Below are positions 40,232 to 49,632 of a DNA stretch of 64,000 nt, piece after piece. Below the pieces are notes generated by a model. That model saw only the letters and a program-made list of their open reading frames with translations. It did no database searches and was not told the DNA's origin. The stretch comes from Granulicella tundricola MP5ACTX9 (lineage in GTDB: Bacteria; Acidobacteriota; Terriglobia; Terriglobales; Acidobacteriaceae), in contig NC_015064.1 in the NCBI RefSeq assembly GCF_000178975.2, positions 62,001-126,000 on the forward strand. Reading direction: 5' to 3'. How positions within the stretch are numbered: the stretch's first letter is position 1; every line of letters starts with the position of its first letter. The translations under genes were made by a program, and so were the position numbers.

Positions 40232-43031
40232 AAAGAAGAGCACGGGTACCACTGCCAAGACCGTCACCACCTTGGTACATGACGACGCATCACGCAAAAA
40301 CATTCCCACGGCAGAGTTTCAGTCCGTCATGCGCACGGAGGAACAGCGCCCCACCCGGGTGGCTTATGAGCGGCGCAACCGCGATCTGGATCCGCAGTTA
40401 ATCTGGCGCGGGAAGTACCCGGGCGATGACATGGATGCAGAACAGCCGCTGACGGTTCCGGCTCCTCCGCTGTATATCCAGGAGAAGGTTCACCCTAAGG
40501 TGCTGATCGATGACCTAAAGCGGGAGACGGAACGGCAGCGTGCAGCGGGCTCTGGCGGCGCACAAGTGGGTCAGATTGATCTGTTCGCAGACTTCAACGG
40601 GCTTCCCAATATGGACGCGAAGACGGAGTTTTACCAGCACGATCAGCACTGGTCGAACCGAATGATCCTGGGCGATAGCTTGCAGGTAATGGCATCGTTG
40701 GCGGAGCGCGAGGGGCTACGCGGCAAGGTCCAATGCATCTACTTCGACCCGCCGTATGGGATCAAGTTCAACTCAAACTTTCAGTGGTCGACGACGAGCC
40801 GTGATGTGAAAGATGGGAATGTAGGCCACATCACGCGTGAACCCGAGCAGGTCAAGGCTTTTCGGGATACTTGGCGGGATGGAATTCATTCGTATCTGAG
40901 TTATCTTCGGGATCGGCTCGTTGCAGCACGAGATATGCTTACGGATTCCGGCTCAATTTTTGTGCAGATTGGTGATGAAAATTCACACAGAGTGCGAGCG
41001 CTGCTTGACGAAGTTTTCGGACCGGATAATGCGGTCTCCGAGATCGCTTTCTCAAAGACCACGGGCCTTGGTGCCAAGTTTCTAAGCAGTCGCTTTGACT
41101 TCTTACTTTGGTATGCGAAGGACAAAGATCAGGCAAAGTTTCGGAGACCTTACCTCAGCAAGTCACACGAAGCAGGCACTGCCGACACATATTTCTGGAT
41201 CCGAAACGAGGCTGGCCAATACAGAGCACTAACTCGAAATGAAAAAGATGCAATGATGATCCCTGCGGGTTATGAACTCTATAAGGCAGGTGACCTTACT
41301 TCACAGGGAAATACGCCCATAGATTTCACATTCCAGGCAGCGGACTATACACTTCGTTCGAAAACACCTTTAGCCGGACTTGTTCGGCTCGCGAAAGCGG
41401 GCCGAATTCATAAGGCGGCTAATAGTATTCAATATGTCAGAAAGTTATCTGATTTCCGTGCCATTCAGGTATCTCAACTGTGGGATGATACGGGCACTGG
41501 TAGCTTCACAGATGACAAGCTATATGTGGTGCAAACGGGCACGAAGACAATTCAACGGTGCATCCTGATGACCACGGATCCTGGTGATCTTGTGCTTGAC
41601 CCTACATGTGGCTCCGGCAGTACGGCTTATGTAGCCGAGCAATGGGGACGACGCTGGATAACGGTCGACACTTCTCGTGTGGCCCTCGCTCTGGCTCGCG
41701 CTAGAGTGATGGGTGCCCGCTACGCTTACTACCTGCTGACCGATTCCATTGAAGGACGACGGAAGGACGCCGAGTTGCGCAATTCCGCAACTGTTGCGCT
41801 ATCTACGTATGGAGATGTCAGGCAAGGTTTTGTTTGTGAACGAGTTCCACGGATCACTCTAGGTTCTATCGCCAATAACCTTGAAATAGACGTCTTTTGG
41901 GATGAATACCAAACCCGCCTGGAACCATTGCGTGAGCGTCTGAACACGTTGCTTCACAAGAAATGGCAGGAGTGGGAGATTCCACAGGAGGTTTCCGATG
42001 CCTGGAGCAAAGACGCCAAAGAGGCTCACGCTGCATGGTGGAACCAGCGTACCGCGCGGCAACGAGCCATCGACGCCTCGATAGCAGCGAAGGCCGAGTT
42101 TGAGAATCTGTATGACAAGCCTTATGAAGACAAGAACAAGGTGCGCGTGGCGGGGCCTTTCACAGTTGAGAGCCTTAGCCCGCATCGCGTGCTAGAGATG
42201 CAGGATAACGATCTAAGACAATCCGCCCTGAGCGACTATGACGATCCACGTGACGTGGGCAACTTTGTGCAGGTGATTCTGGACACGCTCAAGGCCAGCG
42301 GTGTGCAGCAAACCGATAAGAACGCTCGCATTGAGTTCACTTCACTGCAGCCGTGGCCGGGGCTGGGCATGATCTGCGCTGAGGGGCACTACACCGACAA
42401 GGATGGCGTGGGGAAGCGTGCGGGAATCATGATCGGCCCTGAGTTTGGCACAGTTGCAAGACCGGATCTGGCGCAGGCCGCGCGTGAGGCTGGAGATGCC
42501 GGGTTCGATGTGGTGATTGCGTGCGCCTTCAACTTCGACGCACAGTCAGCGGACTTTACGCGCCTCGGCCGCATTCCTGTTCTCAAAGCTCGGATGAATG
42601 CGGACCTCCATATGGCGGAGGACCTGAAGAACACGGGCAAGGGCAATCTCTTCATCATCTTTGGCGAGCCGGAGATCGAGATACTCCTAGCCCCGGACAA
42701 TGAGATCAGAGTGAAGCTGAACGGTATCGACGTCTTCAATCCGAGTACAGGCGAAGTTACCAGCAGCGAACCGGATGAGATTGCATGCTGGTTCGTCGAT
42801 ACCGATTACAACGAGGAAAGCTTCTTTGTCCGCCATGCATATTTCCTCGGTGCGAACGATCCTTACAAGTCGCTGAAGACAACCTTGAAAGCAGAGATCA
42901 ACCAGGAGGCCTGGGAGTCACTGCACAGCGATACGTCGCGACCGTTTCCCAAGCCCGCGACTGGACGGATTGCAGTCAAGGTCATCAACCACCTGGGCGA
43001 CGAGGTGATGAAGGTGTTCACCGTCGCTTAG
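40224..43031 (+). CDS. mod: Type III-like DNA methyltransferase (Mod) subunit
   Basis: 935 aa from the ATG at 40224, which has AGGAAG upstream and overlaps res by eight bases. Beta-class motif order is clear: IYFDPPYGIKFNSNF (motif IV, about residue 173) comes before PTCGSGSTAYVAEQWGRRWI (motif I, about residue 460). DPPY indicates N6-adenine or N4-cytosine methylation. The region between holds the target-recognition domain. A long C-terminal part (residues 560-935) with no motif I recognise is larger than in classic Mod proteins. It both protects the host and gives the complex its specificity. Confidence 0.9.
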   Translation: MAEKKSTGTTAKTVTTLVHDDASRKNIPTAEFQSVMRTEEQRPTRVAYERRNRDLDPQLIWRGKYPGDDMDAEQPLTVPAPPLYIQEKVHPKVLIDDLKRETERQRAAGSGGAQVGQIDLFADFNGLPNMDAKTEFYQHDQHWSNRMILGDSLQVMASLAEREGLRGKVQCIYFDPPYGIKFNSNFQWSTTSRDVKDGNVGHITREPEQVKAFRDTWRDGIHSYLSYLRDRLVAARDMLTDSGSIFVQIGDENSHRVRALLDEVFGPDNAVSEIAFSKTTGLGAKFLSSRFDFLLWYAKDKDQAKFRRPYLSKSHEAGTADTYFWIRNEAGQYRALTRNEKDAMMIPAGYELYKAGDLTSQGNTPIDFTFQAADYTLRSKTPLAGLVRLAKAGRIHKAANSIQYVRKLSDFRAIQVSQLWDDTGTGSFTDDKLYVVQTGTKTIQRCILMTTDPGDLVLDPTCGSGSTAYVAEQWGRRWITVDTSRVALALARARVMGARYAYYLLTDSIEGRRKDAELRNSATVALSTYGDVRQGFVCERVPRITLGSIANNLEIDVFWDEYQTRLEPLRERLNTLLHKKWQEWEIPQEVSDAWSKDAKEAHAAWWNQRTARQRAIDASIAAKAEFENLYDKPYEDKNKVRVAGPFTVESLSPHRVLEMQDNDLRQSALSDYDDPRDVGNFVQVILDTLKASGVQQTDKNARIEFTSLQPWPGLGMICAEGHYTDKDGVGKRAGIMIGPEFGTVARPDLAQAAREAGDAGFDVVIACAFNFDAQSADFTRLGRIPVLKARMNADLHMAEDLKNTGKGNLFIIFGEPEIEILLAPDNEIRVKLNGIDVFNPSTGEVTSSEPDEIACWFVDTDYNEESFFVRHAYFLGANDPYKSLKTTLKAEINQEAWESLHSDTSRPFPKPATGRIAVKVINHLGDEVMKVFTVA

Positions 43032-43045
43032 CGGCTGGAGGAAAG

Positions 43046-43519
43046 ATGGTCCTTGAGGTTCGGGGAATCGAGCAGTCGACCCAGAAGTTCATTCAGTTAT
43101 GGGGCAAGCATGTCAGCGGCTTCAACCCACAGAAGCAGTGCATCCATTGCTTGAAAGGGCGCAACGAACCGCAGATAAACCGTGGTATGACAAGCGGGGA
43201 CTACGAGATACTAACCGGAGCACCCTACTTCTACCTCTTTGCAATGGGCCGTGCGCCACGCTCCGACAGTAACGTTCATCTGGCAGTTCAGCCCTATCCT
43301 GGTGCTGCTGCCAGCATCGTTTCCTTGTATGGTGTAACGTTTACGATTCGTGATGCACGTGCCCTGCGCATCGACAGGATCCCTGGGGGATGGTTGGGTA
43401 TGGACGATCTCTTCACGACCTTCCGGAGCTTCCAGTTCGGTGTACAGATGTTTGGTTACCACTTACCTGAGAACACTCCCAAAACCGGGGACTATTCTCT
43501 GCTCCCAGAGGGAATTTAA
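43046..43519 (+). CDS. Unknown 157-aa protein in the restriction cassette
   Basis: ATG at 43046 with GGAGGAAAG directly upstream; it overlaps the next gene's ATG by one base. No domain is recognised. It is soluble and mixed alpha/beta, with one Cys pair (CIHCLKG) near residue 32 and a conserved-looking core of ILTGAPYFYLFAMGRAPR, PYPGAAASIVSLYGVTF and GWLGMDDLFTTFRSFQFG. Tight packing between mod and the helicase suggests that it works with them. Confidence 0.8.
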   Translation: MVLEVRGIEQSTQKFIQLWGKHVSGFNPQKQCIHCLKGRNEPQINRGMTSGDYEILTGAPYFYLFAMGRAPRSDSNVHLAVQPYPGAAASIVSLYGVTFTIRDARALRIDRIPGGWLGMDDLFTTFRSFQFGVQMFGYHLPENTPKTGDYSLLPEGI

Positions 43520-45711
43520 TGCAGTTCCTGATCGCCAGCACCTTCCAGGACAGCCTTGGCCGGTTGCAGCCTGCTGAGCAGAATGCAGCAAAGCTTGCGG
43601 CCATCGAACTCCAGATGAACCCGGCACACCCAGGCTTGCAGATGCACAAACTCGACCGCGCACGTGACAAGAGCTTCTGGTCGGCGCGGGTGAGCGACGA
43701 TTTGCGGATGATCCTTCACCGCACGGATGCGAGCTGCCTGCTCTGCTACGTAGACCATCATGACTCGGCTTACGCCTGGGCTGAGCGCCGCAAGCTCACT
43801 GTCCATCCGAAGACCGGCGCAGCACAGATGGTGGTACTTCAGGAGACGGTTCAGCACATCATTGTCCCTCGGTACGTTCCTGAGGAGCCAAAGGCTAAGA
43901 CGAAGTCTCTGCTCCTCCTCGCGGGCGCTTCCGATGCAGACCTGCTCAGGTTCGGTGTACCTGAGGACTGGCTGGACACCGTCCGCAACGCCACGGAAGA
44001 GACGGTACTGGACCTCGTAGAGGAACTGCCTGAAGAAGCTCGCGAGGCGATCCTCAGCCTGGCGACTGGCGTCCGTCCTGCACCCTCTCCTGTTGCAGGT
44101 GCTCTTGTGGCCGATGCTGGGTCTTCGGCAAATGCAGAAGCCGTGGCGTTCACCCATCCCGACGCGCAGCGCCGGTTCCGTATCGTTTCGAACCTCGACG
44201 AACTCCAAGCCGCCCTGGACGCGCCATGGGAGAAATGGACAGTCTTCCTCCATCCGGGGCAGCGGGCGATCGTTGAACGCAATTTCAACGGGCCTGCTCG
44301 CGTTACGGGCTCTGCCGGGACAGGGAAGACCATCGTCGCGCTGCATCGCGCGGTTTACCTCGCTCAGAATAATCCTTCCTCACGGGTCCTGCTGACCACC
44401 TTCTCTGAGGTACTGGCGAACGCGTTGGATAATCGTCTCCGTGTGCTGATCTCGAACCGTTCATGGTTGGGAGAGCAGATAGAGGTCCTCCCCTTCGAAG
44501 CGGTAGCCCGGAGACTGTACGCCAGCAATCTCGCGCCCTTGTATGGTCCCGTGACCATCGCGTCCGCAGAGTCCATCCTCACTCATGTTCGCGCAGCGAT
44601 GGAAGCAGTCCCGTCTTGCCTTTTCTCCGAGCGTTTCCTTATGTCGGAGTGGGCGCAGGTGGTGGATGCCGCTCAACTCCGCTCATGGGAGGCCTACCGA
44701 GACTACTCCAGGGCCGGTCGCCGATCGCGCCTCCGCGAGCCTCAGCGTGAGGTGCTGTGGCAAGTATTCGACAAGGTCTTGAAATCCATGGAAGATCAGC
44801 GTGAGATGACTACTGCGGAGATGTTCGTTCGCCTTGCCAAGCACTACGCACACGGAGCCGCGCCTCCGTTTGACTTTGCGGTGGTAGACGAGGCTCAAGA
44901 CATCAGCATGGCGGAACTGCGTTGTCTGGGAGCACTTGGGAGCGGACGATCCAACGCACTCTTCTTTGCAGGCGATACAGGTCAACGCATCTTTCAGCAG
45001 CTGTTCTCCTGGAAGTCTGCTGGGGTCGACGTCCGTGGGCGCTCCAGCAACTTGAAGGTCAACTACAGAACTTCCCATCAGATCCGCCATGCTGCAGATC
45101 GTCTCCTCGCTTCTGAAGTGACGGACGGCGATGGATCTGTGGAGGAACGTCGTGGCACTGTATCGGTTTTCAACGGTCCTTCCCCTGAGCTTGTGCAGCT
45201 AAACGATGAGATAAGTGAAGCAAGGTTCGCCTCAGCTTGGTTGGTTGCGAGAAGAGAAGAGGGTCACCAGTCTGACGAGATGGCGATCTTTGTGCGTTCT
45301 GCAGCACAACTGGACCGGGCAGAAGCAGCGGCCCGGGCCACTGGAATGCAGTTTAGCCATCTTGTTGCGCACGCGAACGTGTCTCCAGGCCTGCTGACAG
45401 TCTGTACTATGCATCTTGCGAAGGGGCTTGAATTCCGGGATGTAGTGATTATGGCGTGTGAGGAGGACGTCCTCCCCGATCCTGAGCGTATTGGAAGCGC
45501 CGGTGATGCTTCGGAGTTGGACGACATATACAACTCTGAGCGCCAGTTGCTTTACGTCGCGTGCACGAGGAGCCGTGATCGTCTTCTGATCACGAGTGCA
45601 CACGCATCGTCGGAGTTCATTGAAGACATGCGCACAATGACAACCAACAGCACCCATGAACAGAGGAAGCAATGGAGGATTCAATCGACGACGTCAGCGT
45701 ACCTGTTGTAA
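43519..45711 (+). CDS. RelE-like domain fused to a UvrD-type helicase
   Basis: 730 aa. Residues 1-95 read as a RelE/HigB-like toxin fold (FLIASTFQDSLGRLQPAEQN...LHKLDRARDKSFWSARVSDDLRMILHR...CYVDHHDSAYAWAERR). After a linker, a superfamily 1 helicase follows. It has Walker A GSAGTGKTIVALHRA near residue 263, VVDEAQDI near 456, NYRTSHQIR, TMHLAKGLEFRDVVIMACEED and YVACTRSRDRLLIT. It is the last gene of the res-mod cassette. The fused RelE part may act as an RNA- or ribosome-binding module rather than a free toxin. Confidence 0.88.
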   Translation: MQFLIASTFQDSLGRLQPAEQNAAKLAAIELQMNPAHPGLQMHKLDRARDKSFWSARVSDDLRMILHRTDASCLLCYVDHHDSAYAWAERRKLTVHPKTGAAQMVVLQETVQHIIVPRYVPEEPKAKTKSLLLLAGASDADLLRFGVPEDWLDTVRNATEETVLDLVEELPEEAREAILSLATGVRPAPSPVAGALVADAGSSANAEAVAFTHPDAQRRFRIVSNLDELQAALDAPWEKWTVFLHPGQRAIVERNFNGPARVTGSAGTGKTIVALHRAVYLAQNNPSSRVLLTTFSEVLANALDNRLRVLISNRSWLGEQIEVLPFEAVARRLYASNLAPLYGPVTIASAESILTHVRAAMEAVPSCLFSERFLMSEWAQVVDAAQLRSWEAYRDYSRAGRRSRLREPQREVLWQVFDKVLKSMEDQREMTTAEMFVRLAKHYAHGAAPPFDFAVVDEAQDISMAELRCLGALGSGRSNALFFAGDTGQRIFQQLFSWKSAGVDVRGRSSNLKVNYRTSHQIRHAADRLLASEVTDGDGSVEERRGTVSVFNGPSPELVQLNDEISEARFASAWLVARREEGHQSDEMAIFVRSAAQLDRAEAAARATGMQFSHLVAHANVSPGLLTVCTMHLAKGLEFRDVVIMACEEDVLPDPERIGSAGDASELDDIYNSERQLLYVACTRSRDRLLITSAHASSEFIEDMRTMTTNSTHEQRKQWRIQSTTSAYLL

Positions 45712-46511
45712 TTTCATACCTTGACTATTCGACCTTCGTCCCTACCTCCTGACGTGCCGTCACACTTTGTGGGCATATACCGAAGTGAGGTGCCCCACAG
45801 TTTAGATACATTGAATGTTGTAACAGATACTCTGCCACTCAAAGGCCCTCTCGTTCTTAGGTCAGTGTATAATTTCCAGTAGCGACTGGTGCCTCGCCAG
45901 ACATGTATGTCGGCTGAACCCCTTCCCGAAGGAAAGGCACGAACAGTAGGTCGGGTGACTACCCATAACAGGTGGGTGAGCATAGAGACGCTTGCCGGTT
46001 GGCGCCTGATCAAGCACGGTATGCCGCAATGACCCGAACGGTGCAGGGCGCTTCTCAGATCGTTAAGCCAGTGATGATGTATACCGACTTTGCTATGCAG
46101 ATCTCACAAAGACCCGTTTGAAGAAGCGGCGGAGGTGGAAGGGTTCAGGTTGCTTCCCTTCGACCATGCGGAACGGAAGCAACATCTCGCATCAGATCGG
46201 TAAACTAACCGATGTCGTCGAAAGTGTTAGTTGTGAGTGCCTTGCCAGTAAGCCCTTCACCAGATTCTTCCAAGAATTAGTGTTTTTCGCTCGACTTCAT
46301 GATACGCTTTTCAAACTCCTATCACCATTTGGTTGCAGAGGCCGATATGAAAAACAGGCTTGCCAAGCGTACAACCGTGAAATACTGTTGTTGCGTCCGA
46401 AGAACAGTTCTACAGGACACAACAAAGTTCGCGTAGAGGCGAACCTTTTGCGATGCTCATACGTTCTAAACAATAGGCAAATCGCAAAGGCCCCTAGAAA
46501 GGCGGCAGGTA
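45712..46511. other. Non-coding or decayed stretch after the helicase gene
   Basis: 800 bases with no gene I can support. A short frame around 46100-46200 reads DPFEEAAEVEGFRLLPFDHA, which resembles the end of a PIN-domain (VapC-like) toxin, but it stops after 40 residues. The rest is AT-richer sequence without ribosome sites in front of long frames. Confidence 0.4.
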
Positions 46512-46850
46512 ATGGTAACGATCGAAGTTGTAAGCCCACCTCTTAGCGCATACATGGCTAAAGTGCGTACGTTGGCGGAAAACTATTTGGGCGACGCCGA
46601 CAAGTGGTTTGATCTGCGTGACGACAAGATCACAGATGCAGACGATCGCGACGATTTTAGCTTTATCCGCATGGCCGTGTGGGACAAGTTGATGGAGAGC
46701 GAATTTTTTGCTTTCTCAAGTCCCCCAGGTCAAGTAGGCTTGTTTGGTCAAGGTTGTATAGCGGAACCCGGGACACTCCCGGGTTCTTTCATTTTGGGTG
46801 GTGATGATTGGGCGCATACAAGTACAAGGACCTTATTGACCGCTTTCTGA
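46512..46850 (+). CDS. Unknown protein upstream of the TumE-like gene (doubtful end)
   Basis: 112 aa from an ATG preceded by a GGCGG/GGTAA region. The first 75 residues look like real coding sequence (SAYMAKVRTLAENYLGDADKW...DDFSFIRMAVWDKLMESEFF). After that the frame runs through a perfect 9-bp hairpin (46764-46786), so the natural stop may have been lost or the last third may not be protein. No known domain. Confidence 0.4.
   Translation: MVTIEVVSPPLSAYMAKVRTLAENYLGDADKWFDLRDDKITDADDRDDFSFIRMAVWDKLMESEFFAFSSPPGQVGLFGQGCIAEPGTLPGSFILGGDDWAHTSTRTLLTAF
46764..46796 (+). terminator. Terminator or attenuator hairpin
   Basis: GAACCCGGG and CCCGGGTTC form a perfect 9-bp stem with loop ACACT, followed by TTTCATTTT. 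It lies only 12 bases or so before the start of the next gene, which suggests attenuation of that gene. Confidence 0.65.
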
Positions 46851-47257
46851 ACTCATGCGAATACCTTGATCCAAGGCCTGTCGTATCCAAGGTCGAAATC
46901 CCAGAACCAAACCCATATGCCTTTAGATGGAAAGAGCAACTGACCTTAGTTCAGAATCGACTGCTAAAGGTGAATGACATGGCGACTTTCGATTCTGAAG
47001 GAAACATGGTCGAGCGGTCCTTCTCTTACGATTTTCGAGAAATTGGAAGCGTCGACCCAATCTTCCGAATATGTAACCACGAAAGAAGGCAGTCAGTAAA
47101 CGAACGGTGCCATGTACATGTCGGGAAAAACAAACTGGAGTTTTTTGAAAACTCCATAAGAACCACTTTCCCATACATTATTTATTGCATCAAGAACTCA
47201 TATCTGCAGATTGAGCAGGATTGGGAGAAAGGGGGAGATGATGAGCCGGGGAGATAA
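46808..47257 (+). CDS. Possible TumE/DUF6516-like protein
   Basis: 149 aa from a TTG start with GGGTGGTGA just upstream. The order of features resembles the TumE/DUF6516 toxin group: an N-terminal helix, strands with YAFRWKEQLTLVQNRLLKVNDMA, then SFSYDFREI...FRICNHE and CHVHVGKNKLEFFENS, where related proteins have YSYH, an R-x-D-N and H-x-H motif. The match is weak. It overlaps the next gene, so both are probably one operon. Confidence 0.55.
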   Translation: MGAYKYKDLIDRFLNSCEYLDPRPVVSKVEIPEPNPYAFRWKEQLTLVQNRLLKVNDMATFDSEGNMVERSFSYDFREIGSVDPIFRICNHERRQSVNERCHVHVGKNKLEFFENSIRTTFPYIIYCIKNSYLQIEQDWEKGGDDEPGR

Positions 47258-47963
47258 GATCCAAACATTTGATGGGGAAGGTCGCGAAAACCTCCCCAAT
47301 GTTGTGAAGAACATTAAGAACTACATGCGTGGATTAATCTCCAATGGCATTCCGTACCCCGTAAAAGTCATCTTCTTTACTCTTCAAGGAGAAGGCCCCA
47401 TGCTCGCTTATAACCAACTGAGCGGCCTTGATCTGAAGATCATTGCGGTCACATTCCCTGCTACGTACACCATTAAGCTAAAAACGGGAGGAACCTATCC
47501 TCCAGACATGCCCGAAAAGGTACGTAAGTTTTTTGACGGGGTGGAGATTCCCATTATCCGTGCGCGTCTTCCTTTTGACGACATCTCAGGGGCTGAACTT
47601 CACAATAAAGAGATGGCTATGCTGAAAAGTGCTTTATCCGTTTTTGGGGGCAGTATGCCGCTTGCCATTCAAGCAGTTCTACAGGCTACGGATAGCGGTC
47701 ATATTCCTTCGGGCGAAGAAGTTATAGTTGCCACGTCTGATACGGCTTTGCTCGTCACTGCATCAACCACAAAAGACTTTCTAGATAAGACCAACGGCCT
47801 CGTGGTCAATGAAATAATCTGCAAGCCTCGGAACTTCAATATCTCTAGACCGCAACCTAAGCCATCTCCAATTCTTCAGATGCCCAGCCCATTCTCTGAA
47901 CATCCTACCATTTTGGAAGGTGAGGTATCCCAAACAGGCCGAACTCATTTAGTAGATGAGTAG
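47241..47963 (+). CDS. Pyruvate-kinase C-terminal-domain-like (PK_C/COG1751) protein
   Basis: 240 aa from an ATG inside the end of the previous gene (GGGGGAG upstream; an ATG one codon earlier is also possible). The core DLKIIAVTFPA...MLKSALSVFGGSMPLAIQAV followed by ATDSGHIPSGEEVIVATSDT and VVNEIICKPRNF matches the order and key residues of stand-alone PK_C proteins (L-x-x-F-G-x-G, A-D-x-G-x-I-P, E-x-V-I-x-x, E-I-I-x-K-P-R). Their ligand is unknown, but in pyruvate kinase this domain binds the effector. It has a Pro-rich C-terminal tail. Its context beside a toxin-like gene is unusual. Confidence 0.7.
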   Translation: MSRGDKIQTFDGEGRENLPNVVKNIKNYMRGLISNGIPYPVKVIFFTLQGEGPMLAYNQLSGLDLKIIAVTFPATYTIKLKTGGTYPPDMPEKVRKFFDGVEIPIIRARLPFDDISGAELHNKEMAMLKSALSVFGGSMPLAIQAVLQATDSGHIPSGEEVIVATSDTALLVTASTTKDFLDKTNGLVVNEIICKPRNFNISRPQPKPSPILQMPSPFSEHPTILEGEVSQTGRTHLVDE

Positions 47964-48382
47964 CAGGCTGTGTCTTCACGGTAGGTGGCGCGACTTTGAG
48001 ATGAGATCTTATCAGTCGAGGTCCAGGTTTCGTTGTTAGGGGCCGGGGACTGACTGGTCTCGAGGTAAGTCAGTGAGTTTCGCTGCCAAGAGACTCAAAT
48101 GATCTCCTTTCGTTATACGCTCCACTTCGATCCTAGGGGGACCATGGTTCTGGTCTTGTTTGGTGATAGGCACGAACTCCACGGTGAGGTGGAGGTGCCT
48201 ACGCCTTGATCGATCCAGCATCGTGAAGTATGAGAGCGGACTTGCTAGAAAAAGGGCGGGGTGAGCCACTAGTAATTATGATTGAGCTGGACAATCGAGG
48301 AGATTGGTCTCACATCCAGAAGATAGTGCTCGTCGGCGGACAACATAGGGAGGACGCCTTATAGGCAGGGCATGCGACCTAA
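47964..48382. other. Gene-free stretch before the decayed IS5 copy
   Basis: 419 bases with no supported gene, ribosome site or repeat. It ends at the CTAA that borders the IS element. Confidence 0.5.
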
Positions 48383-49549
48383 GGGAACTCTGCACAAGTT
48401 CTGCGTCCGCGACCTGATGGATTAATCTGATGGTTATGGGTGGATGGCAATGAGGCGGCAGACTTTTGCGTCGCAGTCGAGCTTTGAGAAGTATGGGCGG
48501 AAGTCTCGGCGGGAGCTGTTTTTGGATGAGATGGAAGTGGTTGTTCCATGGTTCGAGTGACAGGCTCTGATCGAGCCACACTACCCGAAGGCCGGCAACG
48601 GCCGTCGTCTGTCGGGCTTGCGATCATGCTGCGGACCTACTTCATGCAGCAGTGGTTCAACTTGTCCGACCCATGGCGTCGAGGAGGCGCTTTAGGAGTC
48701 CGCAACGCTGCAGCGGTTCGTCGGCGTGGACCTGGGCGTGGCTCCGGAGCCAGATGAAATGACCGTGCTGCGCTTCCGGCACCTGCTCGAAAAGCATGAC
48801 CTTGGCGGCGCGATACTCGACGCGGTGAACTTGCATCTGGCAGCCAAGGGCATCCGCATCGAGACCGGTACGATCGTGGATGCGACCATCATCCACGCGC
48901 CTTCTTCAACGAAGAACGAGAAGAGAGAGCGTGATCCGGCGATGCGTCAGACTCGTAAGGGCAAGCAGTGGTACTTCGGACTGAAAGCGCACGTGGGCGT
49001 CGATGCAAAAGAAGGTCACGTGCACTCGGCAGCAACGTCGGCGGCCAACGTCTCGGACGTACCTATGCTGCCGGATCTGCTACATGGGGAGGAGCGCAAG
49101 GTGTGGGGCGACGGCGGCTATCAAGGCCAGACCAAGGCCATCCGGCAGGCCGCGCCCAAGGCCCAGGACATGACCTGCAAGCGAACCAGGTTCAAGAACT
49201 ATGTCGATGAAGCGGCAAAGAAGAAGAATACGACGAAATCAAAAGTAAGAGCGAAAGTAGAACATGTCTTCCGTATCCTGAAGCGCGTGTTCGGCTTCGA
49301 CAAGGTGCGCTACCGAGGTATCGCCAAGAACCATCACCGGCTATGCACTAACTTCGCCCTCATAACCTCTACCTCCACCGCAAGCACCTGGCAGGGCTGG
49401 CCGCATAGCGCCCGAAAACGGGCAACGACTCTTCAACACAGCGCAAACTCAGCCAAAACCAAATATAGGACGGTAGTATCGTAACAAACTGGCCGCCGAC
49501 TCAACACGTCTACTCATAACGTCAAATTAGCCGCCTGCGCAGAGTCTCC
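48383..49549 (+). mobile_element. IS5-family insertion sequence, decayed copy
   Basis: 1167 bases. The left end GGGAACTCTGCACAAG and the right end CTGCGCAGAGTCTCC correspond to the ends of the intact copy at 58966-60135, in opposite orientation. It is flanked by CTAA on the left and CGAA on the right, so the 4-base target duplication has one change. The transposase inside is broken. Confidence 0.88.
48444..49408 (+). pseudogene. IS5-family transposase, inactivated
   Basis: Compared with the intact copy, the ATG (48444) and first 33 codons are kept. There is then a TGA in place of a codon near 48558, a frameshift around 48670 (after FNLSDP) and a one-base loss near 49365 (NFALI) that changes the end. 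The DDE residues are still readable (TIVDATII; GDGGYQGQ; RAKVEHVFRILKR). It cannot make an active enzyme without suppression. Confidence 0.9.
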
Positions 49550-49632
49550 CGAAAGCTACTCGGTGATTTCCCCACAGAGGACACAGTTAGGCATTGAACG
49601 AATTTGGAATGGCCACCCAACGAATTCTGGAG

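Noticed and set aside
37118-45711. BREX or DISARM system
   Set aside because: No PglZ, BrxC-like ATPase, DUF1998 or PLD gene is present; the gene set is Res, Mod, an unknown and a UvrD-type helicase.
46118-46546. A 142-aa open frame as a gene
   Set aside because: Its composition is irregular, it has no ribosome site and it crosses a short stretch that reads better as a PIN-domain fragment in another frame.
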